Shown: positions 8,517 to 16,243 of the stretch, piece by piece | Position numbering within the stretch: position 1 is the stretch's first letter | Layout: every line of letters begins with the position of its first letter | Assembly (NCBI GenBank): GCA_029975215.1 | Contig: JARKPO010000012.1 | Location: forward strand, 1 to 59,708 | Length of the DNA: 59,708 nucleotides | Reading direction: 5' to 3' | From: Levilinea sp. | GTDB lineage: Bacteria > Chloroflexota > Anaerolineae > Anaerolineales > Anaerolineaceae | Program-made: the position numbers and the translations under genes | The notes under the pieces: generated by a model | The model's input: the letters and a program-made list of their open reading frames with translations, nothing else | What the model was told of the DNA's origin: nothing | Databases searched by the model: none

Positions 8517-9472
8517 ATCTATCTGTGATTATCCCGGTGTACAACGAGCAGGAAAACCTGCCCTTGCTGTATGAAGCCCTGCTGAAGGCCTTGGAACCTC
8601 TTTCGGTTGCCTGGGATGTGATTCTGGTGGACGACGGCAGCCGCGACGGCAGCCTGAATGTGCTGGAACAGTTAGCCGCTAAAGATCAGCGACTGCGGGT
8701 GGTTTCGCTGCGGCGCAATTTTGGACAGACCGCGGCGATTGCGGCGGGGATTGATCACTCGGATGGTGAAGTGATTGTGCTCATGGACGCGGATCTGCAG
8801 AACGACCCCGCCGACATCCCCATGCTGTTGCAAAAGATCGAGGAAGGCTACGATGTGGTCAGCGGTTGGCGTGCCAAGCGCAAGGATACCTACATCACCC
8901 GCACGCTGCCCTCGAACCTGGCCAACGGGCTGATTTCGTGGGTGACGGGTGTGCATTTGCACGATTACGGCTGCACGCTGAAGGCCTACCGGCGCGAGGT
9001 GATCACTGGCTTCCGCCTGTACGGCGAGATGCACCGCTTTATCCCCGTGTATGCCAGCTCCTACGGCGCGCGCATTATCGAACTGCCGGTGAATCACAAC
9101 CCGCGCAAATTTGGCAAGACCAAGTACGGGCTGGAGCGCACGGCCAAAGTGATTTTGGACCTCTTCACAGTCAAGTTCCTGAGCAGCTTCGGCAACAAAC
9201 CCATTTATCTGTTCGGCGGCACGGGCTTGGGGCTGATTGCCCTCAGCGCCGCAGTGTTGCTGTATTTGTTTGTGCGGCGGGTGGGCTTTGGCGTGTCGGT
9301 GTTGGCCTCGCCCCTCTTCCAGGTGGCCACGATGGTGGCGATTATGGGCTTTCAGAGCATGCTGATGGGCTTAATTGCTGAGCTGCAAGTGCGCACCTAT
9401 CACGAATCCCAGGGCAAACCTACTTACACGGTGCGGAAACGCATCAACACGGACCCCAGTAAGAACGACTGA
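8513..9472 (+). CDS. GT2 glycosyltransferase, polyprenyl-phosphate sugar synthase type (DPM1/GtrB/ArnC-like)
   Basis: 319 residues. The GT-A domain starts with LSVIIPVYNEQENLP and shows the nucleotide-binding DVILVDDGSRDGS and the metal-binding DADLQNDPADIP, with SGWRAKRKD and YGCTLKAYRREV further on, as in dolichol/undecaprenyl-phosphate mannose or glucose synthases. Two membrane helices near the C-terminus (about residues 235-295) fit the GtrB/ArnC arrangement. It likely charges undecaprenyl phosphate with a sugar in the cytoplasm for the membrane glycosyltransferases just upstream. GGAGA precedes the ATG; the start overlaps the upstream stop by 4 bp. The sugar specificity cannot be read from sequence. 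Confidence 0.85.
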   Translation: MNLSVIIPVYNEQENLPLLYEALLKALEPLSVAWDVILVDDGSRDGSLNVLEQLAAKDQRLRVVSLRRNFGQTAAIAAGIDHSDGEVIVLMDADLQNDPADIPMLLQKIEEGYDVVSGWRAKRKDTYITRTLPSNLANGLISWVTGVHLHDYGCTLKAYRREVITGFRLYGEMHRFIPVYASSYGARIIELPVNHNPRKFGKTKYGLERTAKVILDLFTVKFLSSFGNKPIYLFGGTGLGLIALSAAVLLYLFVRRVGFGVSVLASPLFQVATMVAIMGFQSMLMGLIAELQVRTYHESQGKPTYTVRKRINTDPSKND

Positions 9473-9477
9473 GCCCC

Positions 9478-10611
9478 ATGCGCATTCTTACCCTGATCCA
9501 TGAATACCCGCCGGTGGGCGGGGGCGGCGGGCGGGTGGCCGAAGATCTATGCCAGGGGCTGGCCAGGCGCGGGCACGAAGTGCGCGTGCTGACGGCGGGC
9601 TGGGGAGATCTTCCAGAACACCGTGAAGCTCTGGGGGTGTATGTGCACCGGCTGAAATCCCTGCGGCGCGAAAGTTTTCGGGCCGACCTGCGGGCGATGG
9701 CGGGCTATGTATGGGCCAGCTTTTGGGAGGGTCTGCGCACCATCCGCACCTGGAAGCCGGATGTGATTCACGTGCATTTTGCTGTGCCAGCGGGGGCCAG
9801 CGCCTGGGCGCTTTCGGTGCTGACGGGCACGCCCTACCTGCTCACCGTCCATTTGGGGGATGTGCCTGGGGGTACGCCTGAGAAAACGGGCAAATGGTTC
9901 CGTTGGGTACTGCCCTTCAGCCGCCTCATCTGGCGGAGGGCGCGGCGCGTGGTGGCGGTGAGCGAGTTCACTCGCAGCCTGGCGCTGAAACATTACCCCG
10001 TGCCGGTGACGGTGATCCCCAACGGTGTGGATCTGGAGAAGCTGGACCCCGGTGAATTGGAGATGAACGACCCGCCGCGCATCGTCTTTGCGGGCCGCTT
10101 TATGGAACAAAAAAACCCCCTGGGTCTGGTGCGTATTTTGAGCCAGATCACCGATTTGCCCTGGAAAGGCACGCTGATCGGCGATGGGCCGCTGCGCGGT
10201 GCGGTGGAGGCGGAAATTGCCCGGCTGGGCCTGAGCGACCGCATCACCCTGCCGGGGTGGCTGGCGCCGCCGCAGGTGCTGGGTTGGTTTGGGCGCAGTG
10301 ATGTGCTGCTGCTGCCGTCCTTTTCCGAGGGGCTGCCCGTGGTGGGTGTGCAGGGCATGGCCATGGGTCTGGCGCTGGCGCTCAGCCGCGCGGGCGGCAA
10401 TGTGGAATTGGTGGAAGAGGGCGTGAACGGCTTTTGCCACGACCCGCGGGACGAGGCTGGTTTTGCCGAACAACTGCGCGCCCTGATCCGCGACCCGCAG
10501 CATCTGCTGGAGGTGCGCAAAGCCAGCCGAGAATCGGCGCGAAGGTTCGATTTGGAGAGTGTGGTAGAATCCTACGCGAAAATCCTGGAAGACGTCCGGC
10601 GATCGGCGTAA
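9478..10611 (+). CDS. GT4 family glycosyltransferase
   Basis: 377 residues with the two Rossmann-like halves of a GT-B retaining glycosyltransferase: N-terminal EYPPVGGGGGRVAEDLC (a glycine-rich acceptor-side loop), HVHFAVPAG, and a C-terminal IVFAGRFMEQKNPLGL donor-binding segment. It should add a sugar from a nucleotide donor to a lipid-linked glycan in the cytoplasm. The canonical E-x7-E motif reads E284-x7-Q292 (EGLPVVGVQG), so the second glutamate is glutamine, a conservative but unusual change. It starts 5 bp after the GT2 stop and ends the first operon, followed by a terminator. Confidence 0.85.
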   Translation: MRILTLIHEYPPVGGGGGRVAEDLCQGLARRGHEVRVLTAGWGDLPEHREALGVYVHRLKSLRRESFRADLRAMAGYVWASFWEGLRTIRTWKPDVIHVHFAVPAGASAWALSVLTGTPYLLTVHLGDVPGGTPEKTGKWFRWVLPFSRLIWRRARRVVAVSEFTRSLALKHYPVPVTVIPNGVDLEKLDPGELEMNDPPRIVFAGRFMEQKNPLGLVRILSQITDLPWKGTLIGDGPLRGAVEAEIARLGLSDRITLPGWLAPPQVLGWFGRSDVLLLPSFSEGLPVVGVQGMAMGLALALSRAGGNVELVEEGVNGFCHDPRDEAGFAEQLRALIRDPQHLLEVRKASRESARRFDLESVVESYAKILEDVRRSA

Positions 10612-10626
10612 ATTCCTTACAGCCCC

Positions 10627-10654
10627 GGCGCGCTTGAAAACGCGCTGATTTTTT
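10627..10654 (+). terminator. Rho-independent terminator after the first glycosyltransferase operon
   Basis: A GC stem (10628-10632 with 10641-10645, extended by a G-T pair) and an 8-nt loop are followed by six T residues (10649-10654). It lies 16 bp after the GT4 stop codon and separates it from the wbp-like genes. Confidence 0.75.
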
Positions 10655-10683
10655 GTCTGAATACAGGGTTAAACTTCGTTTTG

Positions 10684-10707
10684 CAGCGCGTTCTGCGCTG
10701 ATCTTTT
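10684..10707 (+). terminator. Second hairpin in the wbp leader, terminator-like
   Basis: CAGCGC (10684-10689) and GCGCTG (10695-10700) form a 6-bp stem with a 5-nt loop, followed by ATCTTTT. It lies 36 bp before the acyltransferase start. It could be a tandem terminator or, if a promoter lies between the two hairpins, a leader structure. Confidence 0.4.
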
Positions 10708-10735
10708 ACCAGGCTGAGAAAACTGGAGAGCGGGC

Positions 10736-11341
10736 ATGGCGGTTCGTATCCATCCTACTGCGGAAGTCTCTGATCAGGCCACCATCGGTGAAGGAACCAG
10801 CATCTGGCATCACTGCCAGATCCGACCCGGTGCGCGCCTGGGCCAAAATTGCAACATCGGTAAAGGCGTTTATGTGGATGCCGGCGTGCAGATTGGCGAT
10901 AACGTCAAAATTCAAAATTACGTCTCGGTCTATCACGGCGTGACAGTCGAAGACGGGGTTTTCATTGGGCCGCACGTGTGCTTTACTAATGATATGCGTC
11001 CGCGGGCCGTCAACCCGGATGGTTCGCCTAAGAGCGCAGATGATTGGGTGCTGAGCGAAACGCGCATCCAGCGCGGTGCGGCCCTGGGGGCCAACAGCAC
11101 CATCCGCTGCGGCATCACCATCGGGGAATGGGCCATGGTCGGCTCTGGCAGCGTCGTCACCCGCGATGTGCCCGCGCACGGGCTGGTGTTTGGCAACCCG
11201 GCGCGGCTGCGCGCGTTTGTTTGCGCCTGCGGCGCATCTTTGCACAGCGATCACCGCGAAGGCAACCTGGTGGTGGCCCGCTGTGAGGAATGTGATACGT
11301 TGGTGAAAATTCCTGCTCAAGTTTGGGAGAGTATTCGATGA
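10736..11341 (+). CDS. wbpD: Left-handed beta-helix N-acetyltransferase, WbpD-like
   Basis: 201 residues of hexapeptide repeats (IGEGTSIWHHC, IGKGVYVDAG, IGDNVKIQN, IGPHVCFTND), the fold of trimeric sugar N-acetyltransferases. In the WbpABED pathway this enzyme acetylates the 3-amino group of UDP-2-acetamido-3-amino-2,3-dideoxy-glucuronate. The FTNDMRPRA segment and the GANSTIRCGITIGEWAMVGS turn are typical of the WbpD/FdtC group. The C-terminal tail carries a zinc-ribbon-like CAC...CEEC, seen in several members. The start at 10736 follows GGAGAG. The stop overlaps the aminotransferase start by 4 bp, and the next three genes supply the rest of the pathway. Confidence 0.85.
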   Translation: MAVRIHPTAEVSDQATIGEGTSIWHHCQIRPGARLGQNCNIGKGVYVDAGVQIGDNVKIQNYVSVYHGVTVEDGVFIGPHVCFTNDMRPRAVNPDGSPKSADDWVLSETRIQRGAALGANSTIRCGITIGEWAMVGSGSVVTRDVPAHGLVFGNPARLRAFVCACGASLHSDHREGNLVVARCEECDTLVKIPAQVWESIR

Positions 11342-12417
11342 TTAACATGGCAAAACCCATAATGGGGCCTGAGGAAAAAAAGGCGGTTTTAGAAGTTTTG
11401 GATTCGGGCATCATTGCCCAGGGGCCGCGCACGAAAGCTTTTGAGGATGCCTTTGCGCAGATGTGCGGCACGCGCCACGCAATTGCCACCTCATCAGGGA
11501 CGACCGCGCTGCACGTGGCCCTGCTGGCTCACAAGATTGGCGTCGGGGATGAGGTCATCACCTCGGCATTTACCTTCATTGCCTCGGCCAATTCGGCGCT
11601 GTATGTGGGCGCGCGGCCGGTGTTTGTGGATATTGACCCGCGCACCTTCAACCTGAATGTGAGCCAGATTGAAGCCGCCATCACCCCCCGCACCAAAGCT
11701 ATCATGCCCGTGCATCTGTTCGGCCTGGTGAGCGATATGGACCCCATCCTCAAGTTGGCCGAAAAGTACAATCTGGCCGTGATTGAAGATGCCTGTCAGA
11801 GCCATGGCGCCACCTACCGCGGCAAGAAAGCCGGCGCTTTTGGCACGGGCGCGTTCTCGCTCTACCCCACCAAAAACATCACCTCTGGCGAAGGCGGCAT
11901 GATCACCACCCATGACGACGCTGTCAACGAGGCCTGCCGCGTGATCCGCAATCACGGTATGCGCGTGCGCTACTACCATGATGAGCTGGGTTTCAACTTC
12001 CGTATGACGGATATTCACGCCGCCATCGGCCTGGCGCAGATTGGCAAATTGGACCTCTTTAACCGCAAACGCCAGGAAAATGCCGCGTTCTACAGCGCCC
12101 ACCTGAAGGGTGTGACTACACCGTTTGTGCCTGAAGGCTGCGGCCACGTGTACCATCAGTACACCGTGCGCGTGCCGGACGGCAAACGTGATGCGCTGCG
12201 CGACTACTTAAAAGAACAGGGCATCGGTTCTGAGGTGTATTACCCCGTGCCCATCCATAAGCAGAAACTTTACACGCAGGAATTGGGCTACAACCAGACC
12301 CTGCCCGAAACCGAAAAAGCGGCTTTGGAAGTGCTGTCGCTGCCCGTGCACCCTTCACTTTCGCAAGCCGATCTGGAAATGGTGGTAAAGGCCATTAACA
12401 CCTTCATGGGAGCCTGA
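11338..12417 (+). CDS. wbpE: DegT/DnrJ/EryC1/StrS-type sugar aminotransferase, WbpE-like
   Basis: 359 residues. It is a PLP-dependent type I fold enzyme expected to aminate the 3-keto sugar nucleotide made by the WbpB-like oxidoreductase downstream, using glutamate. Family signatures are visible: GTRHAIATSSGTTALHVAL (phosphate-binding), AVIEDACQSHGATYRG, and SLYPTKNITSGEGGM, which holds the PLP-binding lysine. Start ATG 11338 lies in an ATGA overlap with the acyltransferase stop; an earlier in-frame codon at 11323 would extend into that gene and is not needed. The gap to the next gene is only 3 bp, so the genes are surely co-transcribed. Confidence 0.9.
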   Translation: MINMAKPIMGPEEKKAVLEVLDSGIIAQGPRTKAFEDAFAQMCGTRHAIATSSGTTALHVALLAHKIGVGDEVITSAFTFIASANSALYVGARPVFVDIDPRTFNLNVSQIEAAITPRTKAIMPVHLFGLVSDMDPILKLAEKYNLAVIEDACQSHGATYRGKKAGAFGTGAFSLYPTKNITSGEGGMITTHDDAVNEACRVIRNHGMRVRYYHDELGFNFRMTDIHAAIGLAQIGKLDLFNRKRQENAAFYSAHLKGVTTPFVPEGCGHVYHQYTVRVPDGKRDALRDYLKEQGIGSEVYYPVPIHKQKLYTQELGYNQTLPETEKAALEVLSLPVHPSLSQADLEMVVKAINTFMGA

Positions 12418-12420
12418 GCC

Positions 12421-13419
12421 ATGGCGACGCGTGTGGCCGTGATTGGCGTGGGTTCGATGGGCAAGAACCATGCGCGAGTGTACAACGAACTGCCTGAGGC
12501 CGAGCTGGCGGCGGTTTCGGACGCCAACCCGACGGTGGCGCAGACCATTGGCACTCAGTTTGGTACGGCATCTTTTACCGATTACCGCGAACTGCTGGCG
12601 CAGGTGAAGCCCGAAGCCGTGACCATCGCCGTGCCCACCGCCATGCACGAAGAGGTGGCTTTGGCGGCGCTGGAGGCAGGCGCGGATGTGTTGGTGGAAA
12701 AGCCGATTGCGGCTACCCTGGAAGAGGGCCAGCGTATCATCGACCGCGCGCGGGAACTCAACCGCAAGCTGATGGTGGGGCATATCGTGCGCTTTAACCC
12801 GGCGCTGCAGGCCCTGAAACAGAAGCTGCAGGCCGGTGAGCTGGGCCGCATTTTCCAGATCTTCTGCCGTCGGGCGGGGCCTTTTCCGGCGCGCATCCGC
12901 GATGTGGGTGTGGTGGTGGATTTGGCCCCCCATGATGTGGATATCATGCGCTTCCTGACGGGCATGGACCCCGAACGGGTGTACGCCGAAACCGAACAGC
13001 GCATTCACACCGATCACGAGGACCTGCTCTTTGGTATGCTGCGCTTCCCCGAAGGCATCACCGGCGCGCTGGAAATCAACTGGCTGACCCCCACCAAGGT
13101 GCGTGAAGTGCTGGTGCTGGGGGAACGCGGTTTGTTCCGGGTGGATGATCTGGTGCAGGATTTGTATTTCTTTGAAAACGCGCAGGCCGCCGCGGATAAC
13201 TACCCGGCGCTGCGGGTGCTGAAGGGCGTCAGCGAAGGCAGCATGGTGCGCTATTCGCTCCAGCGCTATGAACCGCTCAAAGCTGAGCTGCAGGCCTTCC
13301 TGAAGGCTGTGCGGGGCGAGGCTCCTGTGGCCGTGACGGGCGAAGACGGGCTGAAGGCGCTGCGTCTGGCATTGGCCCTGGTTGAATCGGGCCTGAAGCA
13401 CCAGGTGATCGAAGTTTAA
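12421..13419 (+). CDS. wbpB: Gfo/Idh/MocA-family oxidoreductase, WbpB-like
   Basis: 332 residues: an N-terminal NAD(P)-binding fold (VAVIGVGSMGKNHARVYNEL, a GxGxxG motif) with the family EKP motif in VLVEKPIA, and a C-terminal beta-sheet domain with DLAPHDVDIMRFL. By position it is the 3-dehydrogenase of UDP-N-acetyl-glucosaminuronate, the second step of the pathway. In the characterised WbpB, tightly bound NAD is recycled with 2-oxoglutarate made by the aminotransferase, which fits the immediate neighbourhood. The assignment to this step rests on context; the family is broad. Confidence 0.8.
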   Translation: MATRVAVIGVGSMGKNHARVYNELPEAELAAVSDANPTVAQTIGTQFGTASFTDYRELLAQVKPEAVTIAVPTAMHEEVALAALEAGADVLVEKPIAATLEEGQRIIDRARELNRKLMVGHIVRFNPALQALKQKLQAGELGRIFQIFCRRAGPFPARIRDVGVVVDLAPHDVDIMRFLTGMDPERVYAETEQRIHTDHEDLLFGMLRFPEGITGALEINWLTPTKVREVLVLGERGLFRVDDLVQDLYFFENAQAAADNYPALRVLKGVSEGSMVRYSLQRYEPLKAELQAFLKAVRGEAPVAVTGEDGLKALRLALALVESGLKHQVIEV

Positions 13420-13542
13420 GCCGTTTATCCACACAGACCCAGGATGCCGAGATTTTGATGTTTCCTGCCTGTGTGTCTGTGTTGTCATCCCCACCTGGGA
13501 AGCTTTTGCACGCCAGGTGGAGCAGAGGAGTAAACGTATTTT
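13420..13542. promoter_or_regulatory. Intergenic leader with DnaA-box sequence and hairpin before the sugar dehydrogenase
   Basis: 123 bp inside the pathway cluster. It contains TTATCCACA at 13425-13433 followed by CAGACCCAGG, and an 8-bp perfect inverted repeat (13491-13498 with 13513-13520), then GAGGAG as the ribosome-binding site. No clear -35/-10 pair was recognised. Its layout resembles the leader at 5036-5104. Confidence 0.35.
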
Positions 13543-14883
13543 ATGTCGCTCAACGATCTGACAGAGAAAATCAACCGGCGAGAGGCCAAACTAGCGGTCA
13601 TCGGCCTGGGCTATGTGGGCCTTCCGGTGGCGGCGCTGTTTGCCAAGGCGGGTTTTGATGTGCTGGGGGTCGAAATCAAGCAGGAGCGGGTGGACAAGAT
13701 CAACGCCGGTGTGTCGCCGATTGAGGGCGAGGAGCCGGGGTTGGCGCAGCTGCTGGCTGAACAGGCGGCCCAGGGGCGGCTGCGCGCCACAGCGGATTAC
13801 GAGACCCTGCGCGAGCGGGATGTCATCTTGATTGACGTGGAAACGCCGGTGGACGACCAGCACATTCCCCGTTACGAGGCCTTGCGGGCTGCCCTGGCGC
13901 AGCTGGCCCCCGTGCTGAAGCGCGGCGCGCTGGTGATTGTGGAATCCACCATTGCCCCGCGCACGATGGACACCGTGGTGCGGCCCTTGCTGGAAGCCGG
14001 CAGCGGCATGCGCGTGAACCGCGATTTTTACCTGGGCAACTGTCCTGAGCGCGTGATGCCCGGGCGGCTGCTGATCAATTTGAGCAGCCTCAGCCGCGTG
14101 GTGGGCGGCGGAACCCCCGAAACTGCACAGGCTATGATCACCTTGTACCGGATGATTGTGCAGGCCGATTTGGACGCGGCAGATTGGATCACCGCTGAGC
14201 TGGTGAAGACGGTGGAAAATGCCTACCGTGATGTGCAGATCGCATTTGCCAATGAGGTTGGTTTGATCTGCGAGGCTTTGGGCGGGGATGTGTGGACGGT
14301 GAGGGAACTGGTGAATAAAAGCCCTCAGCGAAACATGCACCTGCCGGGCGCGGGTGTGGGCGGCCACTGCATTCCCAAAGACCCGTGGCTGCTGGCACAC
14401 GGCATTCAGGGCATGGATGTGCCCCTGCGCATGGTTCCCGCGGCGCGGGCGATCAATGACGGCATGCCGGCTCACATGGCGGACCTGCTCTCGAAGGCGC
14501 TGGCGCAGGCTGGGGTTTCTCTGGCTGGGGCGCGGGTATTGGTGTTGGGCTATGCCTACCTGGAAAATTCGGATGATACCCGCAACAGCCCTTCTGCAGT
14601 GCTGGTGCAGCTGTTGGAATCCCTGGGCGCAGATGTGCGCATCCACGACCCGTATGTGGAAGGTATGCAGGGGGATGTGGTGGAGGCGGCGCAGGACGCT
14701 GACGCGGTGGTGCTGATGGTGCGCCACCAGGCTTACAACGCCCTGGATCTGCCGCGGCTGCGGGCTGCCGTGCGCACCCCCGTGCTGGTGGACGGGCGCA
14801 AGGCCGTGGACGGCCGCCGGGCGCGGGAACTGGGCTTTCTTTATTGGGTGGTTGGCGCGGCTTCACCGACCGCTGCGCCGTAA
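13543..14883 (+). CDS. wbpA: Nucleotide-sugar 6-dehydrogenase, WbpA-like (UDP-GlcNAc dehydrogenase)
   Basis: 446 residues of the UDP-glucose/GDP-mannose dehydrogenase family. It oxidises C6 of a UDP-sugar to the carboxylate with two NAD. The N-terminal Rossmann fold reads AVIGLGYVGLPVAALFAKAG; GNCPERVMPGR and a helical linker follow. The catalytic cysteine lies in GVGGHCIPKDPW, and a C-terminal UDP-binding domain includes VLVLGYAYLENSDDTRNSP. Together with the three genes upstream this completes the four steps from UDP-GlcNAc to UDP-2,3-diacetamido-2,3-dideoxy-glucuronate. No WbpI-type 2-epimerase is in the window, so the gluco rather than the manno sugar is the expected product here. GAGGAG precedes the ATG. 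Confidence 0.88.
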   Translation: MSLNDLTEKINRREAKLAVIGLGYVGLPVAALFAKAGFDVLGVEIKQERVDKINAGVSPIEGEEPGLAQLLAEQAAQGRLRATADYETLRERDVILIDVETPVDDQHIPRYEALRAALAQLAPVLKRGALVIVESTIAPRTMDTVVRPLLEAGSGMRVNRDFYLGNCPERVMPGRLLINLSSLSRVVGGGTPETAQAMITLYRMIVQADLDAADWITAELVKTVENAYRDVQIAFANEVGLICEALGGDVWTVRELVNKSPQRNMHLPGAGVGGHCIPKDPWLLAHGIQGMDVPLRMVPAARAINDGMPAHMADLLSKALAQAGVSLAGARVLVLGYAYLENSDDTRNSPSAVLVQLLESLGADVRIHDPYVEGMQGDVVEAAQDADAVVLMVRHQAYNALDLPRLRAAVRTPVLVDGRKAVDGRRARELGFLYWVVGAASPTAAP

Positions 14884-14974
14884 ATTTGTGGAGATGTGAG
14901 CAATTAAACCCAGAGTCGGCGGCGGCTGATTGGCTGCGAAACGTATGGCCCATTGGATGGATTGCCGTTAAGTG

Positions 14975-16243
14975 ATGACGAACCTTGTCCTGCTAACCAA
15001 TAGTTACCCCTTTTTACCTGGTGATACTTTTATCCGAACCGAGGTAGCTTATCTGTGTCAGGCTTTCGAGCAGGTACATGTGATTCCGGCGGCGAACGCC
15101 CTATCGAATATTCCCGCAAAGGCGCAGCCCGATTTACCCCTGCCGCCCAATGCAGTTTTCCGGCTGGACCTTTTTGAAGCTATCCGACAGCGTGCCCGTC
15201 GGGTCAACCGGTCGGCGGGGCTGGCGGCTGTTTTTCGGGATTCGCGGTTTCGCGCCCTGATCCGCGGGGAACTGCCTCTGGCGGCACGGTTTGGCCTGCG
15301 GACGATGATGCGCATGTTGACAGCCGCTCAGCAGGGGTTTTATATCTGGCAGGTGTTAACGCAGATGTGCGCGGAGCGCTCACAGCCGGTGATCCTGTAC
15401 TCTTACTGGATGCACCACGCTGCTTTAGGTGCCGCGATGTTGGAACTGCCGGATACGCTGCGGGTGAGCCGGGTGCATGGTTTTGACCTGTATGTTGAGC
15501 GCCGAAACCCGCCTTATTTGCCGTTTCATGAACAGACGATCTCTCGATTGGATTGGGTCTGCCCCATTTCACAAGACGGTGTGAATACACTTTCCAACCT
15601 TTACCCACAACTTGCCCATCGGCTGCGGCTATTTCGTTTGGGCGTGGAAGATGGACAGAAAGGTTCTAGCCCCTCATCTGATGGCGTGCTTCACGTTGTC
15701 TCCTGTTCTACGTTGACGCCGGTGAAGCGGGTCGGTTTGATTGCGGACGCCTTGGCGTTGTGCAACTTCCCGGTCCATTGGACTCACTTTGGCCGCGGTG
15801 AACAACGCGCCGCTGTAGAACAAAAAGCCGCAGCTTTACCTGCACATGTGCAGGTAGAATTAAAGGGCTATGTTGATAATCCAACCCTGTTGCAGTATTA
15901 TCGTGAAAACCCGGTAGACCTCTTTTTGAATGTCAGTTCCAGTGAAGGGCTGCCGGTGACGCTGATGGAGGCTGCCAGTTACGGCATCCCCATTGCGGCC
16001 ACGTCTGTGGGCGGCGTGAATGAGATCGTGACCCCGCGCAGTGGCTGGCTGCTGCCGGCCAACCCCAGCCCGCAGCAAATTGCAGATGTGCTGCGCGCCG
16101 CCTCAGAACTCTCTCTGACCCAACGCCAGGAGATGGCCCAGGCTGCCCATCAGCTTTGGCAGGAGCGAGTCAATGCGGCAGTTCAATATCCTGCGTTTTG
16201 TCAATTCCTCAAAACGCAGCTTTCACAAAAGTTGGCATCATGA
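14975..16243 (+). CDS. GT4 family glycosyltransferase (colanic-acid WcaL-like)
   Basis: 422 residues. A GT-B enzyme with an unusual N-terminal half (LLTNSYPFLPGDTFIRTEV) of the WcaL/AmsK kind, RVHGFDLY at the end of the first domain, and VSCSTLTPVKRVGL opening the donor-binding domain. The motif SSSEGLPVTLMEAASYGIP contains the complete E-x7-E pair. It probably transfers one sugar of the repeat unit in the cytoplasm. Codon use and GC look slightly lower than in the wbp genes. ATG 14975 is used; GTG 14972 is equally possible and the Shine-Dalgarno is poor. The stop overlaps the next gene by 4 bp. Confidence 0.8.
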   Translation: MTNLVLLTNSYPFLPGDTFIRTEVAYLCQAFEQVHVIPAANALSNIPAKAQPDLPLPPNAVFRLDLFEAIRQRARRVNRSAGLAAVFRDSRFRALIRGELPLAARFGLRTMMRMLTAAQQGFYIWQVLTQMCAERSQPVILYSYWMHHAALGAAMLELPDTLRVSRVHGFDLYVERRNPPYLPFHEQTISRLDWVCPISQDGVNTLSNLYPQLAHRLRLFRLGVEDGQKGSSPSSDGVLHVVSCSTLTPVKRVGLIADALALCNFPVHWTHFGRGEQRAAVEQKAAALPAHVQVELKGYVDNPTLLQYYRENPVDLFLNVSSSEGLPVTLMEAASYGIPIAATSVGGVNEIVTPRSGWLLPANPSPQQIADVLRAASELSLTQRQEMAQAAHQLWQERVNAAVQYPAFCQFLKTQLSQKLAS

